Shown piece by piece: positions 1-7,454 of a stretch of 64,000 bases of DNA; position 1 is the first letter of the stretch, and each line of letters begins with the position of its first letter. The DNA is from Lachnospiraceae bacterium (lineage in GTDB: Bacteria > Bacillota > Clostridia > Lachnospirales > Lachnospiraceae). The position numbers were made by a program, and so were the translations under genes. Location of the stretch: positions 3,224,001 to 3,288,000 of the forward strand of contig AP025576.1 of assembly GCA_022845955.1 (NCBI GenBank). Reading direction: 5' to 3'. The notes beneath the pieces were generated by a model that saw only the letters and a list, made by a program, of their open reading frames with translations, did not search any database and was not told the DNA's origin.

Positions 1-147
1 CCGGTATATGATCTGAGCGTGAACTATTGCAGGGAGGATTATTTTTCCCTTTCTGTGAGCGGTATCTATTATCTTTGGCTGGCAGGCTATACCGGAGCGG
101 AAATCTTTATTTATATAGGGCTGATGAAGAAGAGAAGGTTTGATTAA
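1..147 (+). CDS. C-terminal end of an unidentified protein (cut by window edge)
   Basis: An open frame enters from the left edge and stops at TAA 145-147, giving 48 residues. It has a hydrophobic, aromatic stretch (IYYLWLAGY, then IFIYIGLM) followed by a basic tail KKRRFD, which suggests the last membrane segment and cytoplasmic tail of an integral membrane protein. The family cannot be told from this fragment. It points rightward, toward the convergent Gfo/Idh gene. Confidence 0.55.
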   Translation, partial: PVYDLSVNYCREDYFSLSVSGIYYLWLAGYTGAEIFIYIGLMKKRRFD

Positions 148-310
148 GGGAGAGGCCCATTATGTGTTAAACAAGTAAATTTTAAACGCATGATTGAAAC
201 ACGTTGTTCTGATAGTATTCAGTAGTGGTTTGATTATTTTGGAGAAATCGATTATTACTGTTAGAAGAATTCACGGATACACAAGAGAGTATGGACAAAA
301 GATGCATAAA

Positions 311-350
311 GATCCCGGAACTTCCTGCGGATTCAGGAAGTTCCGGGATC
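311..350 (-). terminator. Terminator of the Gfo/Idh operon
   Basis: A perfect 17-bp inverted repeat (GATCCCGGAACTTCCTG and its complement) encloses a 6-nt loop. On the minus strand it is followed by a T-rich tail (TTTATGCATCTTTTG). It lies 37 bp past the stop of the minus-strand oxidoreductase gene. It may also end transcription from the left. Positions 148-310 otherwise show nothing recognisable. Confidence 0.75.
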
Positions 351-386
351 GGAAGTGTTTTGTCAATAAGAAACCGGGACAGGCAA

Positions 387-1493
387 TCAGTCCAGAATCC
401 CGCGTACCGGGTTATGGGCCATAGCCGGCCCTCTTTCATAAGAGGTTTCCAGCTCCAGATAGCGGCCGGCCCGGCTGCTTTTTTCAAATGCGGTCATGAT
501 TTCCAGGACATGAAGTGTCTGGCTGCAATCCGCCCGGCAAATACGTCCCGTACGCAGAGCCTTCGCCATATCGGCCACGCCCAGACCGCGGCTGTTTTCC
601 TGGTAATCAAATACCAGGGGAATTTCTTTGAAGCTTCCGTCCTCCGGACGCAGAAGAGTGATGCTTCCGCCGAAACCGTTCGGATCGGGAACGCGGAGGG
701 TTCCCTGCGTACCATAGATTTCCAGCTTATCCTGTCTGTCATAATACACATCAAAGGTAGTGGTAACCGTGGCGACAGCCCCGTTAGTGAACTGCAGAAT
801 GCCGTTTACATGTGTGGGTACTTCAACGGGAACCACCGTTCCGCATTTGGGCTCGCTTGTAATCGTGCGGGTTTCGAAGCTTTTAGTGACCAGGCCGGTC
901 AAACCTTTGGCACTTCCCAGCAGATTTACCAAAGCAGTCAGATAGTAGGGACCCATGTCCATCATAGGGCCGCCGCCATACTGGTAATAGAATTCAGGAG
1001 AGGGATGCCAGCTTTCGTGTCCGTGGCAGATCATCTGTGCGGTCGCACCTATTGGGCGGCCGATAAAACCGTCGTCAATAAGCTTGCGGCAGGTTTGTAT
1101 AGCGGCCCCGAGGAAGGTGTCGGGAGCCCCTCCCAGCAGAAGGCCTTTTTCCTGTGCCAGGGCAACCAGCTCTTTGCCTTCTTCAAAATTGGCCGCAAGA
1201 GGCTTTTCACTATAGACATGCTTGCCTGCCAGAAGGGCGGCCTTTGTGGTCTGATAATGTTCAAAAGGACGGGTGAGGTTCAGGATTATTTCAATATCTT
1301 TATCATCCAGCATTTCTTCCATGGAGGAATAGACCCTGGGAATATGGTATTCCTTTTGTGCCTGCTCCATTTTTTCGGGGATCAGATCGTATACGCCTGT
1401 AACCTCCACTTCTTTGAACAGCCCGGTGAGATTTTTCAGGTAAATACCGCTGATGGCTCCCAGGCCCAGAATGCCGACTTTTACTTTTTCCAT
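387..1493 (-). CDS. Gfo/Idh/MocA family NAD(P)-dependent oxidoreductase
   Basis: Predicted cytosolic sugar or inositol-type dehydrogenase, 368 aa, normal for the family. The N-terminal Rossmann fold starts with GILGLGAISG at residues 7-16. The family EKP motif (YSEKPLA) places the conserved Lys at residue 97, and GGGPMMDMGPY near residues 172-182 matches the substrate-domain signature. The start has a good AAGGAG site. It lies 49 bp downstream of the ThuA gene on the same strand and is probably co-transcribed. Gfo/Idh plus ThuA pairs are common in catabolism of oxidised or branched sugars; the actual substrate cannot be read from sequence. Confidence 0.9.
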   Translation of the reverse strand: MEKVKVGILGLGAISGIYLKNLTGLFKEVEVTGVYDLIPEKMEQAQKEYHIPRVYSSMEEMLDDKDIEIILNLTRPFEHYQTTKAALLAGKHVYSEKPLAANFEEGKELVALAQEKGLLLGGAPDTFLGAAIQTCRKLIDDGFIGRPIGATAQMICHGHESWHPSPEFYYQYGGGPMMDMGPYYLTALVNLLGSAKGLTGLVTKSFETRTITSEPKCGTVVPVEVPTHVNGILQFTNGAVATVTTTFDVYYDRQDKLEIYGTQGTLRVPDPNGFGGSITLLRPEDGSFKEIPLVFDYQENSRGLGVADMAKALRTGRICRADCSQTLHVLEIMTAFEKSSRAGRYLELETSYERGPAMAHNPVRGILD

Positions 1494-1542
1494 GAGAACT
1501 CCTTTCCGTATGATTTGTTTTTAAGGCAACTGTTAAGTACCT

Positions 1543-2274
1543 TTAATACATTTTGGCCGTATTTTCAAACCTTTCGGTAGTGAAACCGTGATCGGCGGCA
1601 TATTGTTTTCCCTGTGCTGCCCACAGCATACCCCGTTCCATCAGGATCTGGGCGGTGGGGGATTTTTCGAAAACATCATCATGGTGGCCGAGGGAATTGT
1701 AAAATACCCTGCCGTTGCCCCAGAATTTGGTCCAGGCTACAGGCATATCCACCTCCTTATTGGAAATATGGTAATAAGGTACGATAGGGAAACGGGTGGT
1801 TGCCAGAACCTCCACTGCCGGATCCACATGCAGATAATATTGTTCACTGCATACGGGGAAGTCTTCCAGACCTTCCACAATAGGGCTGGAACCTTTGCAT
1901 ATGTTTACCTGGTAGGAAACGCCGTCTCCGCCGGGATGACTTACCCACTGGCCACCGGTCATAAATTGCCATTCCACATCATTGCGGAATGCGTCGCACA
2001 TACCGCCGTGGCAGCCTGCAAGCCCGGTTCCCGCAGCAACGGCTTTTACAATATTTTCACGGGCTTTCCCATCGATTTCCCCCATGGTCCAGCAGGGGAT
2101 AATCAGATCCTGGCTCATGACAAGATCCAGATCCAGCAATACCTCCTGGTTGTCATAAATGGCACAGGAATAGCCGTTTTTCTCCATAATACCGGCGAAT
2201 CGCTCCGCTACCTTATCCGGTTCGTGGCCATCCCAGCCCCCTTTGAAGATCAATACCTTTTTAGTACTTGTCAT
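1543..2274 (-). CDS. ThuA-domain protein
   Basis: 243 aa, full length for a single ThuA domain (glutamine-amidotransferase-like fold first named in trehalose utilisation). Visible features are VLIFKGGWDGHEP at the N terminus, a glycine-rich GLAGCHGGMCDAF near residues 90-105, WVSHPGGDG, and the late VFYNSLGHHDDVF segment typical of the family. AAAGGAGC precedes the ATG. It is the first gene of a minus-strand operon with the Gfo/Idh gene and divergent from an AraC regulator, so sugar-responsive control is likely. The biochemical reaction of most ThuA proteins is not settled. Confidence 0.85.
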   Translation of the reverse strand: MTSTKKVLIFKGGWDGHEPDKVAERFAGIMEKNGYSCAIYDNQEVLLDLDLVMSQDLIIPCWTMGEIDGKARENIVKAVAAGTGLAGCHGGMCDAFRNDVEWQFMTGGQWVSHPGGDGVSYQVNICKGSSPIVEGLEDFPVCSEQYYLHVDPAVEVLATTRFPIVPYYHISNKEVDMPVAWTKFWGNGRVFYNSLGHHDDVFEKSPTAQILMERGMLWAAQGKQYAADHGFTTERFENTAKMY

Positions 2275-2345
2275 CTGATTGCTCCTTTCTTCCCCGTGTG
2301 AGGAATCCCTTTTTGGCTAAGAAGAATTTCTTATTTTCTTTGTGC

Positions 2346-2374
2346 TTGTATTATAGCAGGACAGCGCGTATAAT
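2346..2374 (+). promoter_or_regulatory. Divergent promoter region for araC-type gene and thuA operon
   Basis: On the plus strand TTGTAT (2346-2351), a 17-bp spacer and a perfect TATAAT (2369-2374) face the AraC gene. On the minus strand a perfect TATAAT sits at 2355-2350 facing thuA. The two promoters overlap face to back, so one bound regulator could control both. The minus-strand -35 is poor, consistent with activator dependence. Confidence 0.5.
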
Positions 2375-2490
2375 GATTGCCATAATGGAAATAGAAGTAG
2401 CCATAAATTGCTGTTATGAGTTGCGGACGAAAAGCGGAGGCGGGTGGGTTTGCCCGGACGGAAGCCATTGACATGCATACAGGAGGGCGG

Positions 2491-3276
2491 ATGAATCCTT
2501 ATTACGAAAAACGGAGCGGCAGGCTGCAGGTGGGAGTATCCGAGAATATGAATTTCCCCGCCCACCTTCATGATGATGTGGAGATGCTTTATTGCCTGGA
2601 GGGCGGAATCCGCGTTACCATTATGGGAGAAACCAGGCTGATAACCCCGGGTGAATGTGCAGTGATTTTCCCGGAAAGAGTACACAGCTATCTTTCAGAA
2701 GACAACAGCCGGATTCTGCTTCTTATCTTTGGGACATCCATGTCCGGCACCTACGGAAGAACCATACAGAAATACTACCCGGAAAATCCCTTTCTGGAGA
2801 AAAAAGAAATCCCGGCGGATGCCAGGCTGGCTTTCCGCCGGTTATGCAGCAAAGAGGTGCACAGGGACGATAAGCTGTGCCTTGCATGGATACAGGTGAT
2901 CCTCGCCAGTCTTTTCCCTAAGCTTACCCTTTGTGAGGATGAAAGGCCGGAGGACATGGATCTGACCTACCGGCTGGTACGGTATGTGATGGAACATTTT
3001 CAGGAGCCCTTAACACTGGAAGAACTGGCAAGGAAACTGCATGTGAATAAGTATTATTTATCCCACACCTTTTCCGGCCGTCTGCAGATGAATTTCAGGG
3101 AATATCTGAACCGGATAAGGCTGGATTATGCCATGCAGCAAATCCGGTCTTCCACAGGAAAACCGCTGACGGAAATATGGGAAGAGGCAGGTTTTGAGAG
3201 CCAGAGAAGCTTTAACCGTATTTTCCGTGAGGCGGCGGGGATTTCCCCGAAGGAATACAGGAGCCGGGAAAGCTAA
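2491..3276 (+). CDS. AraC family transcriptional regulator with cupin sensor domain
   Basis: Chosen start ATG 2491 (MNPYYEKRSG) sits behind AGGAGGG at 2481-2487. An upstream in-frame ATG at 2416 lacks such a site. The 261-aa product has an N-terminal cupin-like sensor (FPAHLHDDVEMLYCLEG and ITPGECAVIFPERVHSY) and a C-terminal double helix-turn-helix of the AraC type (LTLEELARKLHVNKYYLSHTF, then ITEIW-like region and FNRIFREAAGISPKEYR). Divergent from thuA-gfo, so it is probably their sugar-responsive regulator. Ligand unknown. Confidence 0.88.
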   Translation: MNPYYEKRSGRLQVGVSENMNFPAHLHDDVEMLYCLEGGIRVTIMGETRLITPGECAVIFPERVHSYLSEDNSRILLLIFGTSMSGTYGRTIQKYYPENPFLEKKEIPADARLAFRRLCSKEVHRDDKLCLAWIQVILASLFPKLTLCEDERPEDMDLTYRLVRYVMEHFQEPLTLEELARKLHVNKYYLSHTFSGRLQMNFREYLNRIRLDYAMQQIRSSTGKPLTEIWEEAGFESQRSFNRIFREAAGISPKEYRSRES

Positions 3277-3285
3277 AATTCTATC

Positions 3286-3315
3286 TGGACTAAGGTGCAG
3301 TCTGAGGTATATAAT
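3286..3315 (+). promoter_or_regulatory. Promoter of leader module 1
   Basis: TGGACT (3286-3291), an 18-bp spacer and perfect TATAAT (3310-3315). Transcription would start near 3322, giving a leader of about 70 nt before the upstream ORF at 3393. A second TATAAT at 3368-3373 is too close to the ribosome site of that ORF to be its promoter. Confidence 0.45.
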
Positions 3316-3392
3316 AAACAGGATTTAAGAAACAGGTTTTTAAAGCCGGGAACTCATTTTGTGGCGATATAATAAAGGAGGGTGGTTCTTTT

Positions 3393-3419
3393 ATGACTAC
3401 AGATATAATTTCTGCATAG
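3393..3419 (+). CDS. Leader peptide MTTDIISA upstream of CD3324-like gene
   Basis: Eight codons plus TAG, preceded by a strong AAAGGAGGG at 3374-3382 with 10-nt spacing. It is too short to be a normal gene. It matches a second 8-codon ORF at 3952-3978 in length, in Asp at position 4, in hydrophobic residues at 5-6, in terminal Ala (GCA codon) and in the following sequence. Its last codons and stop lie in the left arm of a hairpin, as expected for a regulatory leader peptide whose translation sets the fold of the RNA downstream. Confidence 0.6.
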   Translation: MTTDIISA

Positions 3420-3497
3420 CAGGGGCTATTGCAGAATTCGTGAATACATGCATAATAGCCTTTGCTTATCCTGAATTCATATTTTTAGGAGGGCAGA
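3410..3497 (+). promoter_or_regulatory. Putative translational attenuator 1
   Basis: Segment 1 (3410-3420, TTCTGCATAGC) pairs with segment 2 (3425-3436, GCTATTGCAGAA) around an AGGG loop. Alternatively 3419-3430 pairs over 12 bp, with two G-U pairs, with segment 3 at 3454-3465 (AATAGCCTTTGC). Segment 3 can also pair weakly, through TTTGC, with GCAGA at 3493-3497 between the ribosome site and the ATG of the next gene. A ribosome held on the leader ORF would cover segment 1, favour 2:3 and could free the start site. This reading is inference from pairing by eye. Confidence 0.55.
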
Positions 3498-3776
3498 ATG
3501 GGCTACAGAAAGGCAGAGAAAATATTGCCGCCCGATGTGGTGGCACTGATACAGCAATATGTGGATGGGGAGTATATTTATATTCCCAGGAAAGAAGAAA
3601 ACAGAAAAAGCTGGGGAGAATCCACAGATTACAGGCGGGAAATGGAAGAACGCAACCGCCGGATCTATGCGGATTATAAAAACGGCATAAAGACGGAAGT
3701 GCTTTCCGGCAAATATTTTCTGTCGGAGAAAAGCATCCAGAGGATTATTGCAAAAGAAAAACGAAAAACAGCGTAA
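3498..3776 (+). CDS. CD3324 family small protein
   Basis: 92 aa with TAGGAGGG just upstream. The sequence begins MGYRKAEKILPPDVVALIQQ, contains VDGEYIYIPRK, and ends with a helix-turn-helix-like SEKYFLSEKSIQRIIAKEK-type segment (here GKYFLSEKSIQRII). This is the layout of short Clostridia proteins annotated as CD3324 family; a DNA-binding role is suggested by the C-terminal HTH but not shown. It is expressed behind leader module 1 and followed by its own terminator. Confidence 0.7.
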   Translation: MGYRKAEKILPPDVVALIQQYVDGEYIYIPRKEENRKSWGESTDYRREMEERNRRIYADYKNGIKTEVLSGKYFLSEKSIQRIIAKEKRKTA

Positions 3777-3780
3777 AGGA

Positions 3781-3818
3781 AAGGATTCCAGATCCCGATG
3801 GGGAAGGAATCCTTTTTC
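3781..3818 (+). terminator. Terminator after CD3324-like gene
   Basis: AAGGATTCC (3781-3789) and GGAATCCTT (3806-3814) form a 9-bp stem followed by a T-rich run. The next leader module is therefore a separate transcription unit. Confidence 0.7.
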
Positions 3819-3875
3819 TTATCTTTTTTTAATAAAAATGTATGAGGGGGAAATTCTGCGCGTGTTGTGTTATTT

Positions 3876-3881
3876 TATAAT
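3876..3881 (+). promoter_or_regulatory. -10 element of leader module 2
   Basis: A perfect TATAAT lies 70 nt before the second leader ORF, about the same spacing as in module 1. No convincing -35 is visible, so the promoter may be weak or use an activator. Confidence 0.35.
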
Positions 3882-3951
3882 AAGCCGGCAAATACAGGGA
3901 AGAAGAAACAGCAACAGGAACTGTGTTCTTCCGAAGAGGGAGGATAGCTTT

Positions 3952-3978
3952 ATGATGGAAGATGTTTTTCATGCATAG
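3952..3978 (+). CDS. Leader peptide MMEDVFHA upstream of DUF1062 gene
   Basis: Eight codons plus TAG with GAGGGAGGA at 3936-3944, spacing 7 nt. It has the same length as the leader at 3393-3419 and shares M, D4, hydrophobic 5-6, terminal Ala (GCA) and the TAG inside a hairpin arm. The middle codons differ in sequence while the pattern is kept, which suggests selection on the peptide or on its translation rather than recent copying alone. Confidence 0.6.
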   Translation: MMEDVFHA

Positions 3979-4084
3979 CAGAGGCTATTGCATGAATTTA
4001 TAAACGAATACCCTGGCGAAAACGCCATATAAATAGTGAGAATAGCTTCTGCAATTTCCGGAATGTAAAAAGCAGGAAAAGGAG
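3968..4084 (+). promoter_or_regulatory. Putative translational attenuator 2
   Basis: Segment 1 (3968-3979, TTCATGCATAGC) pairs with segment 2 (3984-3996, GCTATTGCATGAA) around AGAG. Alternatively 3978-3989 (GCAGAGGCTATT) pairs over 12 bp with segment 3 at 4041-4052 (AATAGCTTCTGC), enclosing a TGGCG-AAAA-CGCCA hairpin. Segment 3 can in turn pair through TTCTGC with GCAGGA (4072-4077) just before the ribosome site. Bases that differ from module 1 change together on both sides of each stem. Confidence 0.55.
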
Positions 4085-4090
4085 ATGCAG

Positions 4091-4735
4091 ATGAGCTATT
4101 GTATAAAAGAGGAATGGACCGTACTTCCGGAAGCGGCTCCGGCTGTCAGCAGGAACTGCCCCGGCTGCAGGAAAAAAGGCATATTCAAAAACAGCGGGAA
4201 CTTCAGAATTAATGCCAACGGAAATAAAATAGATGTATGGCTGATATACCGCTGTGAGAAATGTGATACAAGCTGGAATATGGATATTTATACAAGAATA
4301 TCGCCCGGAGCGCTTGAAAAGGATCTATATGACAGATTTTTGTCGAATGACAAAGCTGCGGCGTTGGAATACGGCTGCAGAAAAGAGATTCTCAGCAGGA
4401 ATAAGGCGGAAGCGCTGTGGGAACAGGTCCCGCTGAAGGTAGATAAGACATGCTGCAAAGCGAAGTCTCCCGCCGCAGGCAGGGAGACATTGGAAACGGA
4501 CAGCGTTGTAAAAACAGAAGTCCCGGTAAGCCGGATTCTTTCCATACACAACCGTTATGGTATCCCGCTGCGCTTAGATAAACTTCTGTGCAGTGAATGG
4601 GGCTGTTCCCGGAAGAAACTGGGACAAATGGAGGAGAGCGGGCATTTATGTATCCGGACAGGAGGAAAGAACAGCAGGTCAAAAATTCCTGAATATATAG
4701 AAGTGGAAATCAAGGAGCCGTTCCCGCGTGGATAA
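4091..4735 (+). CDS. DUF1062 protein: zinc ribbon plus S4-like C-terminal segment
   Basis: Start ATG 4091 (MSYCIKEEW) is preferred to ATG 4085, which abuts the AAAAGGAG site. The 214-aa product has an N-terminal Cys-rich part (NCPGCRKKG, then YRCEKCDTSWN about 35 residues later) that looks like a zinc ribbon, a middle linker, and a C-terminal RLDKLLCSEWGCSRKKL segment resembling the start of an S4 RNA-binding domain. It resembles DUF1062 proteins of Firmicutes. An RNA or ribosome-related role is inference from the S4 resemblance and from the attenuator upstream. Confidence 0.7.
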   Translation: MSYCIKEEWTVLPEAAPAVSRNCPGCRKKGIFKNSGNFRINANGNKIDVWLIYRCEKCDTSWNMDIYTRISPGALEKDLYDRFLSNDKAAALEYGCRKEILSRNKAEALWEQVPLKVDKTCCKAKSPAAGRETLETDSVVKTEVPVSRILSIHNRYGIPLRLDKLLCSEWGCSRKKLGQMEESGHLCIRTGGKNSRSKIPEYIEVEIKEPFPRG

Positions 4736-4758
4736 CCGCGGGGCGGCTCCCGCTTTTT
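4714..4758 (+). terminator. Terminator overlapping end of DUF1062 gene
   Basis: GGAGCCG (4714-4720) within the last codons pairs with CGGCTCC (4744-4750), with further G/C pairing inside, and is followed by CGCTTTTTG. Confidence 0.65.
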
Positions 4759-4840
4759 GACCGGTGTGCTAATCATGATACGTTAATCGAAAACATTAAT
4801 TTAGATTTAATGGAAAAGTGTACCTCAAACTTGAGTTCTG

Positions 4841-4868
4841 CCAGCCGTTAAAAAAGGCTGGTTTTTTA
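4841..4868 (+). terminator. Second terminator before the ABC transporter operon
   Basis: CCAGCC, a GTTAAAAAA loop, GGCTGG and then six T residues. It insulates the operon from upstream transcription. The AT-rich stretch 4870-5085 holds a perfect TATAAT at 5035-5040 that is the best candidate -10 for the solute-binding protein gene. Confidence 0.7.
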
Positions 4869-5085
4869 TTGCTTGTAAATATTGTGTATAATGTGCATAA
4901 ATAACGAAAAAACAGATGCAAATTAAAACAAAATAGTATACAAAAAAAGGAATAGCCTGTACAAGATTATAATAAACTAAAAAAATAACACATTTTACAA
5001 TAAATATTAAGTATATTTGCACAAGCAAAATTTATATAATGTCCTTGTTGACAAGAAACGTATATGTATTATGGAGGGATTCGTT

Positions 5086-6471
5086 ATGAAGAGAAAAACA
5101 ATAAGTATCGGGATGGCGGTTCTTTTGGCAGTGTCCCTGCTGTCCGGCTGCGGCGGAACGAGTACGGCTGAAACCGGAAATACGGGGAGCGCGGAAGCGG
5201 TACAGGAAACGGACAATGCCAAAGATACGCAGGCCGGAGGGGAAGAAGCCGCAGAGCCGGTTACCATCAATTTCCAGACCTGGAATCCGGGAGAGGGGGC
5301 GGCAATTGACGAGGTTATTGCAGCTTTTGAGGCAAAATATCCGAACATTAAGGTCAATCATGTATATATGCCCTATACCGACCATGTGGAAAAGCTGAAA
5401 ATTGATTTGGCCAGCGGAGAAGGCGCGGATGTGTTCGGTATGCAGACCGGCGCAACCATAAAGGAATTCCGGGATTTTGAAATGGATTTGACAAGCTTTG
5501 CGGAAGAATCATGGGGAAGCAGCTGGCAGGATCAGTACATGGATTTCTGCATGGATCTTCTGAATGAGGACGGCCATTATTACGGACTTCCTCTTGGACT
5601 CACCTATGCCGGTTTTACGTGGGCGGATGTAAATATGCTGAAGGAATACGGACTGGAAGTGCCTTCTTCCTATGATGACCTGAAGGAATGTGCAAAGGTG
5701 CTCCGCGATAATGGGCAATATCCTCTGACCATCGGGGCAAAAGATGCCTGGATTAATATCGATACCTGGATGAGTATGGCAAATGACATCAACGCAGAAA
5801 AGCTGTATTCCGCAATAGAAGGGGAAACACCTTTCACGGATCCGGAGCTGGTGGAATCCCTGGCATTGTGGCAGTCCTGTTTCACCGAAGGAATATTCCA
5901 GGATGGAGCTTTGGGCGTAGGCGTATATAATGATACCTCCGATCTCTTTGAAAAGGAAGGAAGTATACCCATGATTCAAAACGGTTCCTGGGCCGCAGGC
6001 TTTTATGTGAGCGGGGATCCGGATCAGGACAGGGTTTTTAATTCCGAAGGGGCGGATCATGATATTTTCCTGATTGACTGGAATAATGACGGCAAGGTAT
6101 GCCCGGTTACCGCATCCGTGGATGTCTGCCTGTGTATGAATAAAAACACCAAAAATCCGGAGGCTGCCTGGACATTTATTGATTTCATGCTTCATGAAGG
6201 CCAGGATATCCTCATTAACCATTATTTCTCCTATTGTCCCTCCAGAAAGGATCTGGATCTGAATGTACAGGGAATGAACCAGGACGGACTGGATAATCTG
6301 GCGTATATTGTGGAACAGGCCGAGAACAACCTGGGCGGCTACCGGGAAATGGCTTATGCGGATCTGAAGCAGGTGATCAGTGATCAGCTGACGGTACTTG
6401 CTCTGGGAGATGCCACACCGGAAGAAGCGGCAGCAACAATTGAAGCGGCTTCTCAGGCGCAGGCCAGGTAG
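5086..6471 (+). CDS. Carbohydrate ABC transporter solute-binding lipoprotein
   Basis: Start ATG 5086 follows ATGGAGGG and gives a classic lipoprotein signal: MKRKTISIGMAVLLAVSLLS then Cys in the lipobox LLSGC. The 461-aa product is a family 1 extracellular sugar-binding protein, anchored outside the membrane after a Thr/Glu-rich linker. Folding landmarks are FQTWNPGEGAAIDEVIAAFE, YGLPLGLTYAGFTW, GSWAAGFY and AAWTFIDFML. It is the first gene of an operon with two permeases, YesM/YesN-type sensing and an ADP-ribosylglycohydrolase. No ATPase gene is present, so a shared MsmX-like ATPase elsewhere is likely. Substrate unknown. Confidence 0.9.
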   Translation: MKRKTISIGMAVLLAVSLLSGCGGTSTAETGNTGSAEAVQETDNAKDTQAGGEEAAEPVTINFQTWNPGEGAAIDEVIAAFEAKYPNIKVNHVYMPYTDHVEKLKIDLASGEGADVFGMQTGATIKEFRDFEMDLTSFAEESWGSSWQDQYMDFCMDLLNEDGHYYGLPLGLTYAGFTWADVNMLKEYGLEVPSSYDDLKECAKVLRDNGQYPLTIGAKDAWINIDTWMSMANDINAEKLYSAIEGETPFTDPELVESLALWQSCFTEGIFQDGALGVGVYNDTSDLFEKEGSIPMIQNGSWAAGFYVSGDPDQDRVFNSEGADHDIFLIDWNNDGKVCPVTASVDVCLCMNKNTKNPEAAWTFIDFMLHEGQDILINHYFSYCPSRKDLDLNVQGMNQDGLDNLAYIVEQAENNLGGYREMAYADLKQVISDQLTVLALGDATPEEAAATIEAASQAQAR

Positions 6472-6525
6472 AAACAATATACGGCAGTTTCGTCAAATAT
6501 GCCGCAGGAATCAAAGAGGGTGCTT

Positions 6526-6558
6526 CCGGGAAGTCCCGGGGGCGTCCTCCTAAGGAGG
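6526..6558 (+). promoter_or_regulatory. Intergenic hairpins between binding protein and permease
   Basis: CCGGG-AAGT-CCCGG (6526-6539) is followed by CCTCC-TAA-GGAGG (6546-6558). The second hairpin contains the ribosome site of the permease gene. Such structures can protect the 3' end of the binding-protein message and lower permease translation, fitting the usual excess of binding protein. Confidence 0.45.
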
Positions 6559-6566
6559 GAAGTACC

Positions 6567-7454
6567 GTGAAAAAGAAATCCTGTACGGGGTATTTATTTA
6601 TCCTGCCGATTGTGATCCTTTTCCTGATATTTATCGTCTATCCTATCTGTTATAATTTCGTTATCAGCTTTTATGAATGGAACGGTATCAATATCGAAAA
6701 GGTGTTTGTGGGACTTGATAACTATAAGAATGTTCTTAAGGATCCCATCATGCTGAAGATTATCAGAAATTTTGTGGTGTTTGCTTTATTTACCATTATT
6801 ATTCAGGCATTTTTCGGTCTGGTATTCGCTAACTTTTTTATAAGAAAGCTGAAGTTTGCTTCTTTTTACCGGATTATATTTTATATTCCTGTAATTGCCA
6901 CGCCTGCAATTGTGGGGAATATTTTTTCCAAAATATTTGAGACCAACAGAGGCTATCTGAATGTATTTCTGCGGTTTCTGCATCTGGACGGATTGTGCCA
7001 GCAGTGGCTGGCGGATCCGAAATGGGCGCTTGCCTGTATTATCTTCGTAAATATATGGCAGTGGACGGGGTACAGCATGCTGATGTATTATGCCAATATG
7101 CTGAATATCCCCCAGGATTTGTATGAAGCGGCAACCATTGACGGGGCCGGGCAGATCCAGCAGTTTACCAAAATCACGTTTCCGCTTCTGAGGGGGACCC
7201 ATTATACCCTGTTTATCATGGGAATGCTGGGATCGTTAAAATGCTTTGATCTTCCTTATGTGCTCACCAGGGGCGGCCCGAATTATGCCACAGAGTTCTT
7301 TTCCACCTATATTTACAAGCAGTCCTTTAATCTGTTTAAACAGGGGCCGGCGTCGGCGATTGTCATGGTAATGTTTGTGGTGGCAATGGTGATTACGCTG
7401 ATACAGCTGAAATTTTATTATCGGAATGATAAGGATAAGGAGTTGGCGGGCTGA
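6567..7454 (+). CDS. Sugar ABC transporter permease (MalF type)
   Basis: GTG start 6567 behind TAAGGAGGG. The 295-aa integral membrane protein begins with CTGYLFILPIVILFLIFIVYP, the usual first helix, and carries the EAA loop EAATIDGAGQIQQFTKITFP near residues 190-210 that contacts the ATPase. Six membrane segments are expected. It forms the translocation pore with the next gene, which it overlaps by 1 bp (TGATG). Confidence 0.92.
   Translation: MKKKSCTGYLFILPIVILFLIFIVYPICYNFVISFYEWNGINIEKVFVGLDNYKNVLKDPIMLKIIRNFVVFALFTIIIQAFFGLVFANFFIRKLKFASFYRIIFYIPVIATPAIVGNIFSKIFETNRGYLNVFLRFLHLDGLCQQWLADPKWALACIIFVNIWQWTGYSMLMYYANMLNIPQDLYEAATIDGAGQIQQFTKITFPLLRGTHYTLFIMGMLGSLKCFDLPYVLTRGGPNYATEFFSTYIYKQSFNLFKQGPASAIVMVMFVVAMVITLIQLKFYYRNDKDKELAG

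Noticed and set aside
291..1580. Long plus-strand open frame (429 codons)
   Set aside because: It lies antisense to the Gfo/Idh gene, has no ribosome site or family likeness, and comes from the base composition of the true gene.
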